In this document: one piece after another, positions 1 through 9,766 of the stretch
How positions within the stretch are numbered: position 1 is the stretch's first letter
Layout of the letters: each line of letters begins with the position of its first letter
Origin: Gnetum montanum
Taxonomy: Eukaryota; Streptophyta; Gnetopsida; Gnetales; Gnetaceae
DNA: 64,000 bases
Direction of reading: 5' to 3'
Assembly (NCBI GenBank): GCA_015680685.1
Contig: MNCI01023425.1
Coordinates: 17,825 to 81,824 of the forward strand
Program-made: the position numbers and the translations under genes
Notes under the pieces: generated by a model
The model's input: only the letters and a program-made list of their open reading frames with translations
The model's database searches: none
What the model was told of the DNA's origin: nothing

Positions 1-291
1 CAAGGTTTATCCAATCAAGTTCGTCTTTATTACCGTACACAACTTGGGTTCAGGTTACAAGCTGCTCGAATAAAGAGCCGTTCACTCTAGGACTCCTACT
101 GCGGGCACATGGGAAAAATTCTAACTCTGGAGTGATCAATCTGCCAGAGCTTCGTTACTTCTAGCCAGGATTTGGAAATAAGGGGAGTGCCGCCTCTTAT
201 TTATAGATATGGAAGTGGACCGTGATATCGCGTATGCGATATCACAGGGAAAGACGTGATATCGCGGCACAATGCATGTCGCGTCTCATCA
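1..291 (-). mobile_element. LTR fragment (U3-R), Ty3/gypsy-like, cut by window edge
   Basis: Read on the minus strand, the block starts TGATGAGACGCG at 291, passes three GATATC-type dyads (about 210-270), a TATAAATAAG box (204-195), and an AATAAA-type signal further on. The order matches the LTR at 16423-17293, including a shared 'gagttagaat' stretch downstream of the TATA box. This copy keeps CpG in its dyads (gatatcgcg), whereas the others show CA/TG, so it is probably the youngest or least methylated copy. The far end and any target duplication lie outside the window. Confidence 0.6.
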
Positions 292-1838
292 ACCACCAAC
301 AAGAAGTAGCAGTAGAGTTACATGGATGATGATCAACAATCTCTATAGAAAATCAAAAGGTGACGATTTTCGTTTTCCTTTTTATGAAAAACCTATGATG
401 GTAGCAGATGTAGGACTAGAGATAGAAATGCATCTACCAACACGTAATACTAGGATCTAGCAGCTCATTCGCTCTCTTGTTTTACTATGCTATTGCAATA
501 GTTGCAAGCATAGGTTCTACAATTTTGTTTTATTTTTTGTGGACAATGCATCCATAGTAGGGTTCTCTAAATAGAGGAAAATTTTCCTCTCTTGTGCTAG
601 CAATGGGGCACATTTTATCTATTCATCATAGATGTGTTAGTGGGCCCCTTTATCTAGCTTCTTCTCTCTCTCTCTCCCTCATTTGATGGCTACAGGTGTG
701 TTGGCTACTGCAGCATCTGCAATAGACCAATGATGAATGGTGGCAGTAGCTAGGAAGCAAGAAAAATTTATTTTGGTTACCTTTTGTATTCTTAAACTTC
801 AGACATTCATTCTAATTAAAATTCTCATTTTTTTACTATTTTTAGAATGCCACATAGCCCTCTCCAGCTAAGACTATTCTCGATTTTTCATACCAATACA
901 AGAGGTGCCCTGGGTAATAGTCTCCTCAAATGAGTTTTCCCCCTGCTGTTAGTGTAACCAAAATTTGCATCCACACCTGTTTGATAGTAAATGGAGGGCA
1001 TGAAGCCACCTTTTGTTTATTAGCTTTTTTTGTCATTTTCTTATGGCTATTTCATTTTCTGATCCTATCTTAAAACCTATTTTTTAAAAAAAACCTTTAT
1101 CTTTAGATCCTTTATTTTTTTCCCTTTTTATGCTGGCTATTTTTCGAAAACTTTTGTTATTGAAACCTTTTTTTATAACCCTTGTTTCCTAGTCCCATTT
1201 TTGAATTTTTGAATTTGGCCATCTTTACCTAAGTCCTAACTTGGGTGAGGTCATTTTATTATTCAATTATAAATTTATTTTTCTGAAATTTTTCTTACTT
1301 TATTATTTTCCTATTAAGATTTTATAGTTTTTGTTGCTCCTTCCACTTGCATGCAATTTTTTATTTGGGAACTAAGTTTTGTAGCCAAGCTTGCTCATGC
1401 TATCACATGAGGCCATGATTAACAAAGTTACTCTATAAAATCATATACCATTTTACCAAGTAATGTTAACATGCAAGAAGGTGGACTGACATGTGGAAAG
1501 GTGGACTAAAGCTGAACCAACATGTGGGGAGGTAGATCGATGTGTGGGAAGGTGGATTGACATGTGAGAAGGTGAAATGCCACTAGCAGGCGACTATAAT
1601 GCAGAGAACGAAGATGACAATAGGAAGGAATAAGGGAAGCGAGGGCCTCCTTAAAAAATTAGGCTCTTTTCCTAAACAACTGCATCTCTCTCCATTGAGG
1701 GGCATGTAGATGGATTGGTGGGAATCTCTAGGGGCTAAGAATCTAGTGGAGAATATTTTTTCTCTCTCTCTCTTCTCCTATTTTTCTTAGGGAAATAATG
1801 GCATAGTTGACACATGTGGATGGTAGGTGTGGTAGGAA
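292..1838. repeat. Tandem repeat unit I of ~1.57 kb array
   Basis: First, left-truncated unit of a head-to-tail array. Landmarks recurring in the same order in each unit are an 'atgatgatcaac' block, a CT-rich tract, a poly-T tract before 'gccacatagccctctc', 'cctatcttaaaacc', and short 'aaggtgga' subrepeats. The unit is cut on the left by the LTR ending at 291. It has no long ORF; the short ORFs here are not conserved between units, so I treat it as non-coding repeat. Confidence 0.75.
1482..1580. repeat. Short subrepeats inside the 1.57 kb unit
   Basis: Four to five degenerate copies of a ~20-26 bp motif close to 'aaggtggactgacatgtgg'. The same cluster recurs at about 3048-3150 and 4628-4722, one per unit, so it predates amplification of the large unit. 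Confidence 0.6.
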
Positions 1839-3408
1839 GGTTCTATAGTCCTATTTATTTATTCTTGGTAATGGAGCAGTGATAGTTAGTAGTGGCAAAG
1901 CTATGTAGATGATGGTCAACAATCTCAGCAGCAAACCAAGAGGTGGTTGTTTTCTTTTCCCTTTTTGTGGAAAACCCGTGATGGTGGGAGATGTAGGACT
2001 AGAGATAGCAACACATCTACTAACACATGATAGTGGGATCTGGAAACTCATTCTCTCTATCTCTCTTTGCTATAGTGTTGAAACAATTGATAGTAGTAGT
2101 TGCAAGCATAGGTTCTACAATATCATTCTATTTTTGGCTAGCGGTGCATCCATAGTTCTCTAAATAGGGGCAAATTATCCTATCTCATGTTGATAATGGG
2201 GCACATTCTATCTATGCATCAAAGATGTGTCAGTGGGCCCCTATATCTAGCCTCTTCTCTCTCTCTCCCTCATCTAGTGGCTATAGGCAATGTTGGCTAT
2301 AGCGACATTTGCAACTAATCGACAAAAAATGGTAGTAGCAACCAGGAAGTGGGAAAAAAAATTTTGGTTACCTTTTGTATTCTTGAATTTGAAACACTCA
2401 TTTTTTTTACTATTTTCAAAAGGCCATGTAGGCCTCTCTAGTTTATACTATTCCTAGGTTTCTATACCCATATAGGAGGTGCCTTAGGCAATAGTCTCTT
2501 CAAACAAGGTTTTTCTCTAGTGTTGGTGCAACCAAAATTTATGCATCGACACCTTTTTGGCACTAGAAGGAGGCCATGAGCCTGTCTTTTATTTATCAAC
2601 TCTTTTTGCCATTTTCTTGTGGCTATTTCATTTTCCAATCCTATCTTAGAACCTATTTTTTTAAAACCTTTGCCTTTAGACACTTCATTGTTTGCCTTTT
2701 CTTATGCTTCCTATTTATTGAAAATTGTTGTTACTGAAACCATTTTTTTACAACCCTTGTTTCCCAATCCCATTTTTAAATTTTTGATTTTGGAAGTCTT
2801 TACTTGAGTCCTAAATTGGGTAAGGTGGTTTTATTATTTAGTTTTAAATTTATTTTTCTAAATTTTTTCTTATTTTATTATTTTCCTTTTAACATTTTGC
2901 AATTTTTTTTGCTCATTGCACTTGCATGTAATTTTTTGTCTGGGGGCTAAGTGTTGTAAGTAATCTCACCCATGTTATTACATAGGACCATGATTAACAA
3001 AACTATCCTATAAAATCATATACTATTTTACCAAGCAATGTTAATGTACAGGAAGATGGATCAACATGCAGGAAAGTGGACCGAAGAGGAACCAATGTGT
3101 GGGGAGGTGAATCGATGCGCAGGAAGGTGGATGGACATGTGAAAAGGTGAAACATCACTAGCAGGAAACTATAAAGTGGAAAATGAAGATGATGTCAAGA
3201 AGGGGCAAGGGAAGCAAGGGCCTTCTTAACAAACCAAGCTCTCTTCCTAAATAGCTATATTTGTTTGCATTGAGGGGCATGTAGATGGGTAGGGGGCTCT
3301 CTAGGGGCTAAGAAACTAGCAGAAAACATTTTTTTTCTCTCTCTCCTCCTATTTTTCTTGGGCAACAATGCCATAGTTGATGTGCACAAACGGCAGGCAT
3401 GGTTGGTG
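1839..3408. repeat. Tandem repeat unit II of ~1.57 kb array
   Basis: Complete unit of 1,570 bp measured between successive 'ggttcta(t/c)agtcctattt' landmarks at 1839 and 3409. It is visibly similar to units I and III along its whole length, with scattered substitutions and small indels. Nothing in it resembles a known transposon protein. Confidence 0.8.
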
Positions 3409-4959
3409 GGTTCTACAGTCCTATTTCTTTATTCTTGGAAATGGACTAGTGATAGTTAGTACTGGTAGAGCTATGTGGATGATGGTCAACAATCTCAGCA
3501 ACAAATCAAGAGGTGGTAATTTTTTTTCCCATTTTGTAATAGACCCATGACGATGGCAGATGTAAGATTGGAGATAGCAATGCATCTACCAGCACATGAT
3601 AGTGGGATTTGATGGCTCATTCTCTCTCTCTCTCTTTGCTATGGTGTTGTAGTAGTTGATAGTAGTAGTTGTAGGCACAAGTTCTATAGTTTTGTTTTAT
3701 TTTTAGTAAGTGGTGCATCCATAGAAGAGTACTCTAAATAGTGAAAAATTTCTTTCTCTCATGCTAGCAATCAGACACATTGTATCTATGCATTAGAGAT
3801 GTGTCAATGACCCCTTTATCCAACCTCTTCTCTCTCTCTCCCTCATCTAATGACTATAGGTAGCGTTGGCTATGATAGTGTCTGCAATAGATTGATAGAA
3901 AATGGTGGTAGCAGTCAGGAAGTAGGGAAAATTTATTTTGGTTACCTTTTCTATTCTTAAATTTGAGACACTCATTCTAATTAAAATTCTTATTTTTTTT
4001 ACTATTTTCAAAAGGCCACGTAGCCCTCTCTAGCTGAGACTATTCCCAAGTTTCCATACCCATATAAGAGGTGCCCTAGGCAATAGTCTCCTCAAACGAG
4101 TTTTTTCCCTAATGTCGGTTCAATCAAAATTTATGCATCAACACCTTTTTGGTACTACAAGAAGGGCATGAACATGTATTTTTTTTATAAGCTCTTTTTG
4201 TCATTTTCTTTTGGCTATTTCATTTTTTCATCCTATCTTGGAACCTATTTTTTTAAAAACCTTTGTCTTCTGCCCTTTTTTTATGCTTCCTATTTTTTGA
4301 AAATTGTTGTTATCGAAACCCTTTTTTTATAATCATTGTTTCCCAGTACCATTTTTAAATTTCTAATTTTGGCAGTCTTTACCTAAGTACTAACTTGGGT
4401 GAGGTGGTTTTATTATTCAATTTTAAATTTATTTTTCTAAAATGTCTCTTATTTTATTACTTTACTTTAAGATTTAGTAGTTTTTGTTGCTTCTTGCACT
4501 TGCATACAATTTTTTGTTTGGGAGCTAAGTGTTGTGGCTAATCTCACCCATGCTATTACACAGGGAAATGATTAACAAAACTATCCTATAAAATCATATA
4601 CCATTTCACCAAGCAATGTTATTGGATGGGAAGGTGGATCAACATGCAAGAAGGTGGACTAAAGATGAACTGACATGTGAGGATGTGGATCGACATCCAA
4701 GAAGGTGGACTCACATGTGAAAAGGTGAAATGTCATTAGCAGGTAGGTATAAAGTGGAGAATGAAGACAATGTCAAGAAGGGGAGATGGAGCGAAGGCAC
4801 TTCCTTGAAAAATTAGGCTCTCTTTTCAAACAATTGCATCTCTCTCCATTGAGGGGTAGGTAGATGGATAAGGGGATCTTTAGGGGCTAAAAAACTAGCA
4901 GAAAGTGTTTTTTCTCTCTCTTCTCCTATTTTTCTTGGATCAGCAATGGCACAGCTAAT
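3409..4959. repeat. Tandem repeat unit III, left part (split by insertion)
   Basis: Third unit. It breaks off at 4959 in 'ggcacagctaat' and resumes at 8158 with 'gtgcatggacag', which is where unit II reads 'gccatagttgatgtgcac'. The 1,551 bp here plus 14 bp at 8158-8171 give 1,565 bp, the expected unit length, so the sequence between is an insertion. Confidence 0.8.
4955..4959. repeat. Left target-site duplication (ctaat) of element copy 1
   Basis: CTAAT immediately precedes the element terminus TGTTGG and is repeated exactly at 8153-8157 after the other terminus CCAACA. Confidence 0.85.
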
Positions 4960-6176
4960 TGTTGGTGACCGTTTGGGATGCGACCGCCAACGAGTATCCT
5001 CAAACAGGATTTAGGTGCTTGCTGGTCTCTAGCAACACCAAGGCCTAGATACCTCCAAATAGACTCAGTAGTTAATGTGAGTATGTGTGTGTGTTGTTGC
5101 AGTGTGCTATTATGAAAAATGAAATGATTGGGTTGTGTAAAACTATAAATGACTTATCTTAAAGAGATTCAGCCAACTTTACAAAGTACTATGAGTTGTT
5201 GAGAGTTTTTATTTTTTTTAATTGCCTACTCTATGCGGTCCTTATAATACCTACTTGTAACAAATAAATTTTTGCAAAAAAATTTGAGCACAACTCTACG
5301 AATCTACTTCTAATTTTCCCTAGAGAAAGAGATAGTTCCACAAAAAAGCTAGAAATAGAGCGAGATTCAATGGAAATAGAAAGAAGAGAACAAGAAAGCA
5401 GATTGGTGTAAAGATCTCAAACATTTAAACAAGGTAAAATGATACGAGTAAACACTTCGTAATAAAGCTATCCCAAATTCAATAACTATGAATTGTTCAA
5501 ACTTCCAAGGCTCAAAATAAGCAATTTCTTCAAGACAATCCTACTATGCTACCCAAAAAATTGTTGCATAACTATTACGTACCAGACTCTATTTTGGCTA
5601 GATAATGGATGTCAAAAATTACATTCAAAAGAACCTTCAAAAGACTTGACAATTTCTGATTGAAATACCATGGAGATTCACTTTAAAAATAAAAGAAGCT
5701 ATTCTGATCCTATCAAAATACCAAATATTTTCTGAACCCTCTTGACTATTGAATCGTTCAACGACTTGACTATATGTAGAGGCTCTCTTACAACAATCTC
5801 AATAGTGGTTCTTATACATTGCACAATAATAAAATTCACTACTAAAATGCTCTTAAGGCTTTAAAACACAAGCTCTTCTATGGAAAAATTTTAATAGAAA
5901 TTTTCTATCATACAACGAGAACAATAAGAGCAATCTAAAAATCCCAAAATTATTTGCCAAGCATGATACTATCTAAACCACTAGCTAAACAATTTAAACA
6001 AAATAAAAAACAATAAGCATAACTCATAGGACTATGAAAAAGAGGCTGAAATGTTGTCTTTAGCAAATCATCTTACAAGCAATCTTTCACAATTTCTTTT
6101 TTACAAATTGCTCTTCCCAAAGTGTGAGACTCCGAGTGTGATCTAGTAGTGTTTCCCTTTCCTATCCTTGAATCCC

Positions 6177-6183
6177 TTTTATA
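6177..6183 (-). promoter_or_regulatory. TATA box of element copy 1
   Basis: The minus strand reads CCCTATAAAAGGG, 70-180 bp downstream of the 'ttgacaagtg' repeats. The homologous place in copy 2 (24230-24221) reads CTATAAAAAGG. Conservation of the TATA box in both copies suggests a real element promoter firing leftward. Confidence 0.55.
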
Positions 6184-6249
6184 GGGTCTCATAGGTAGTT
6201 AGGTAAGTTACAAACATTTCGGGTGGTTATAACCACCATAGAGATAAAA

Positions 6250-6366
6250 AAGCTGCAATTGACAAATGTCCCATTTAGTTGACAAGTGGCCACCATGGAG
6301 ATAAAAAAGTTGTAGTTGACAAGTGGCCTTTGTAGTGGTTATAACTACCCAAAATTGACAAGTGTT
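6250..6366. repeat. Promoter-proximal short tandem repeats in copy 1
   Basis: Three to four degenerate copies of 'agttgacaagtggcc', upstream of the TATA box on the minus strand. Each contains TTGAC (W-box core) and CAAGTG/CACTTG. The corresponding region of copy 2 is 24413-24530 with a different copy number. Confidence 0.6.
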
Positions 6367-6766
6367 CATTCCATATGGGACTTTCAATGTGTCCCATAAA
6401 TTCCCTTTCTTTTTTAAACAATAAGTAAATATAATTTTTGTCCTACGAGAAAATTAAAATTTAACATGACCACTTTCACCATAGTGGAATTATGCACCCT
6501 TGGAATCTTGATTATGGTCATCAGAAAATAATTTTTCAGAATCTTGGTTAAAACCAATCATTTTAATTTCTGAACAGCTTTGTTTAGACACGTCAGTATC
6601 ATCTGTTTACCAGGTGCTACTCAATGTTCATGCCTGCCACTGTCCATAATTCTGTTTCAATCATCGTTGCAAGTTGAAGGATGTTGATGCTAGATATGGC
6701 TTTTCTTCTCCTCTTTATTCCATTGCCATCATTCTGGCTGTGACGTCTCATCTTCTGTAGGGCCCT

Positions 6767-6949
6767 TTACATGTTGAAAGCTTCAATGGAAGCCCTAATT
6801 TTCTCTATAATTCTGGCAGCTTTACCCGATGCGATTCTCAAGCAACGCAGTAGTTTGTTATGAGATACGCCGATGCCGCCGACCTTGATGATGCTACAAA
6901 GGTTACCATGCATGTTAACGTTGATAGTTATTGAGTGATATCCTTCCAC
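6767..6949 (-). other. Short ORF downstream of the germin remnant, unidentified
   Basis: A 60-codon ORF on the same strand as the germin-like gene, about 110 bp past its 3' end. I recognise no domain. It could be 3' flanking sequence carried with the germin gene, part of another captured fragment, or chance. It has no counterpart in copy 2. Confidence 0.2.
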
Positions 6950-7074
6950 GTGGGTAGTTGGAGATAGTGTTGCCGAAGCTTCTCACATCATCGAAATCCA
7001 TAGCTTCTCTAGATTACTCTCCATCTCGATTCGGTCCCTGGCTATTCCTCCTTGAGATTGCCCCAGTTTCTTAC

Positions 7075-7711
7075 GGATGTTGACGATCTCCCTGGGCGTC
7101 CAGCTTGAAAGACTTTTCCAAAACCACCTCTGAAATGGGCGGAGTGGAGTTAAACAATACCAATGCTAGAAGGGAGGTGCTTGGGTTCTATGAATTTAGC
7201 ACTGATATGGATGGTGCCGGTAATGCCCAAGGTTCAGCAGAAAGTGCATCAGTCTACAAGGGAACACGAAAATATCACCCACATTCAAAGTCTCCTAGAA
7301 CAACTGGTTGTTTTTGTTCACAAATCCTGCCAAAACCGGTCCACCTTGGATCAGAAACATGAACTTGGTGGCCTGCGGATGACTATGAGGCGGAAGGATG
7401 CCACCCAGGGTGAAATCGATATGAGCCAAACTGAGACCCTGCATATTGCTACCAGGAAAATTCATGATCGTTGTCAACATCATTGTAAATCCAAATGTTG
7501 CACTGGGCATTCCGGGCTTTACCAATTCAGATGTTTTGAAATCATTGGCAGTGAAGATATTGGAATTGAGGCACGGAACGCCGTTTATGAATATGTCCTT
7601 GACGTTTGCATTATCTGCAACACAGAAATCTTGCAAAGGATCCTCGTCTGCCGCTTTGGTAGCCAGGAACAATGCTGCCACTATTAAAAACAAAGCTACT
7701 ACAGTCTTCAT
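7075..7711 (-). pseudogene. Germin-like protein (cupin) pseudogene inside element copy 1
   Basis: The ATG at 7711 opens a signal peptide (about residues 1-20), then the germin disulfide cysteines Cys30 (DFCVAD) and Cys47 (GVPC), and the first cupin box (GGILPPHSHPQATK, residues 103-116). An in-frame TAG at 7297-7295 stops it at residue 138. Homology continues past it (TLNVGDIFVFP), shifts frame near 7225 (ISVLNS), meets a second TAG at 7190-7188 where Gln is usual, continues (FNSTPPISEVVLEKSF), and shifts again near 7100. Total span, ~210 codons without intron, equals a full germin-like protein. Functional relatives are secreted hexamers that bind Mn via HxH, Glu and His; here the Glu position is Lys116. 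Because the breaks are downstream of the first box, the gene cannot give a full cupin. It is embedded in a mobile element, so it is a captured copy and not a gene in its original place. Confidence 0.85.
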
Positions 7712-7777
7712 TATTGTATCTTTTCATCTTTTGATGGTGGCTTGCTCAGGTGAGTAGTGGTGTTGCAAAGATGGTTG

Positions 7778-7785
7778 TTTTTATA
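7778..7785 (-). promoter_or_regulatory. TATA box of the germin-like gene
   Basis: TATAAAAA on the minus strand, about 67-74 bp upstream of the germin ATG at 7711. That is normal plant spacing and suggests the capture included the gene's own core promoter. Confidence 0.55.
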
Positions 7786-8152
7786 GTAGGGATGACGATA
7801 GTGAAATTTTATTATGGATATGATTACGTCAATCATGCTACTCTAACGAAAACATTTGACCTGTTCAACGACGACTATTTCTTTTCTCCAGTGTTTGCAT
7901 CCTTAACCCCATTCCTCTCACTAACTCAACTAATGCGAAGCATTTTTGTTATTGCCCTACTATCCTTGACCTTGGCCTCCTTGCAAAGATTAGCTACCTA
8001 ATCCAAAGAATTTTTGTTGTTGTTGTCTGTAAATTTTCATCATTCAATCTGTCACATTTTGCCAATGTTTAATTCAAATGTCTAGTTCCATTCTGAATTG
8101 TTTCCCTACTCAGATCCAACCTGTTCCATGAAATGGCCAAAATGTGCCAACA

Positions 8153-8157
8153 CTAAT
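8153..8157. repeat. Right target-site duplication (ctaat) of element copy 1
   Basis: Exact copy of 4955-4959; the sequence after it continues repeat unit III into unit IV. Confidence 0.85.
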
Positions 8158-8858
8158 GTGCATGGACAGAGGGTTCTACTATCCTATTTCTTTATTCTTA
8201 GCAATAGACCAATGACATTCAGCAGTAGTAGAGCTACATGGATGATGATTAACAATTTTAACAACAAACCAAGAGGCAATAGTTTTCTTTTCTTTTTTCA
8301 TGATAGACTCGTGATGGTGGTAAACATAGGATTGGAGATAGCAACACATCTACTAGCATGTGACAGTGGAATCTAGCAGCTCATTCCCTGTCTCTCTTTC
8401 TTTGCTATAGTGTTGCAATAGTTGATAACAGTAGTTTTAGGCATGGGTTCCATAGTTTCATTCTATTTTTGGTGGGCAGTGCATCTATAGTAGGGTTCTC
8501 TAAACAAAGGAAAATTTTTCTCTCTCATGCTGGCAATAGGGCACATTCTATCTATGCATTAGAAATTTGTCAATGGGCCCCTACATCTAGCCTCTTCTCA
8601 CTCTCTCTCTCTCATCCGATAGCTACAGGCAGTGTTGGCTATGATAGCATCTACAATGGATTGATGGCAAATGGTGGCAATAGTTGGGAAGTAGGGAAAA
8701 TTTATTTTGATTAGTTTTTGTATTTTTGAATTCAAGATACTCATTCCAATTAAAAATTTCATTTTTTTACTATTTTCAATAAGCCATATAGCCCTCTTCA
8801 GTTGAGACTTTTCCAAGTTTCTATACCCATATAGGAGGTGCCCTGGACAATAGTTTCC
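8158..8858. repeat. End of unit III and truncated unit IV of the 1.57 kb array
   Basis: 8158-8171 completes unit III. From 8172 the landmarks of a fourth unit follow ('atggatgatgattaac', CT-rich tract, 'gccatatagccctctt', 'ataggaggtgccctgg'). It stops after ~690 bp at a junction with a reverse-transcriptase fragment. Confidence 0.7.
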
Positions 8859-9020
8859 TCAAGTGTTTCCTCAATGCATAGCCTCAAACTATCATCCTTC
8901 TTCTTCACAAATAGGAATGGGACACCCCAAGGAAATATACTAGGATCAGTTAACCACTTTTCCATCCATTCTTGAATTTGAATTTTTAATTTAGCCAGCT
9001 TGATAGGAGACATCTTGTCA
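8855..9020 (-). pseudogene. Ty3/gypsy reverse transcriptase fragment
   Basis: The minus-strand frame reads LAKLKIQIQEWMEKW, then PSIFPWGVPFLFVKKKDD and SLRLCI. This is the N-terminal part of gypsy reverse transcriptase (usual form: elkkqleeLlekGfIrPS-SPWGaPvlfVKKKDGSlRlCiDyR). Only ~50 residues remain; the catalytic YxDD region is absent. The fragment abuts truncated repeat unit IV, marking a deletion or recombination junction near 8858. Confidence 0.8.
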
Positions 9021-9204
9021 AATTTTTTGGATATATGCTATGTGCCTAGCTTAAGAGCAAATATCAAACTTGGATGTGGCACACATGATGAAGCAAAATA
9101 TTTACATATAAGAATTTCAATATCAATAAGAGTACTAATAGGTAAAGTCAAAATGTAATTACACCACCTTCAAGTTGAAACTAGAGAATAGAATAATGTG
9201 TTAA

Positions 9205-9285
9205 AGTGAAGTGTTAGTTTAGTGGTAGGAGCCTCTTGACATGGAAACCTTAGGTCATAGGTTTAATTCTACTAGGAGACCTTTA
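9205..9285 (+). mobile_element. tRNA-derived SINE-like head
   Basis: A pol III box A-like block 'tagtttagtggtaggagc' (9215-9232) and a box B-like block 'ataggtttaattct' (9257-9270) have tRNA-like spacing. The arms do not form a convincing cloverleaf, so a SINE remnant is more likely than a tRNA gene. No poly-A tail or target duplication was identified. Confidence 0.4.
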
Positions 9286-9766
9286 TTTATAGGCTCATTT
9301 TCATCTTCTTTGCACATGTCCAAACCACCTAAGCCACCATTTTTGTAACTTTTATGAAATAGAAGAAGCTAGACTTCAAGTCTTTCTTTGATGTCTATAT
9401 TATGTAATTTATCTTTTCTAGTAATATTCAACATCCATTGAAACCTTTGCATTTGTACCATTTTGATTTGTTGTTTATGATTCCTTTCTACTGCACAACA
9501 TTAATCACCATATAAGATAGCAGTCCTGTATAATATTAAACATTCGCAAAATTTGGTGACATTAAATAAAACAAAGAAGCGGAATACACTATGGCCTTGG
9601 CGGCAGAATCTGCATCTCTCCTTAAAAGGAGGTGACTGCTGAATAAAGATAGATCAGACCAGACAAATTAAAAATGAAGGGTCGCAGGTCATAAAAAACA
9701 AAAGCAGATAATAAAGCATACGGTGGTAAAAATTATTAAGGTACATCCAAAATTTGTAAGATGCTG
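9286..9766. other. Spacer and probable 3' flank of the UGT gene
   Basis: No gene recognised. An AATAAT-type polyadenylation signal for the UGT lies on the minus strand at 9737-9732, about 30 bp past the stop. Confidence 0.4.

Larger units (their letters stand above)
4960..8152 (-). mobile_element. Gene-carrying insertion, family copy 1 (3,193 bp)
   Basis: The insertion begins TGTTGGTGACC and ends GTGCCAACA, flanked by a perfect 5 bp duplication, inside repeat unit III. Its left 1.5 kb is clearly homologous to 23091-24640, and its last ~35 bp ('ctgttccatgaaatgg' to ccaaca) to 26230-26260. The middle (about 6450-8110) is not shared and holds a germin-like gene. On the minus strand the shared part has promoter features: short tandem repeats, then TATAAAA. 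TG...CA ends plus a 5 bp duplication are typical of LTR retrotransposon integration, so a solo LTR with a huge variable U3 is one reading. The ends also form an imperfect inverted repeat of about 18 bp (TGTTGG-AC--TTTGG), which would fit a TIR-type gene-capturing element. No paired LTR, PBS or transposase is visible. Confidence 0.8.

Noticed and set aside
1909-2163. 84-codon ORF in repeat unit II
   Set aside because: The frame is not conserved in units I, III or IV; chance ORF.
7163-7687. 174-codon plus-strand ORF opposite the germin gene
   Set aside because: Shadow of the germin coding strand; no domain, and the minus strand shows clear cupin homology.
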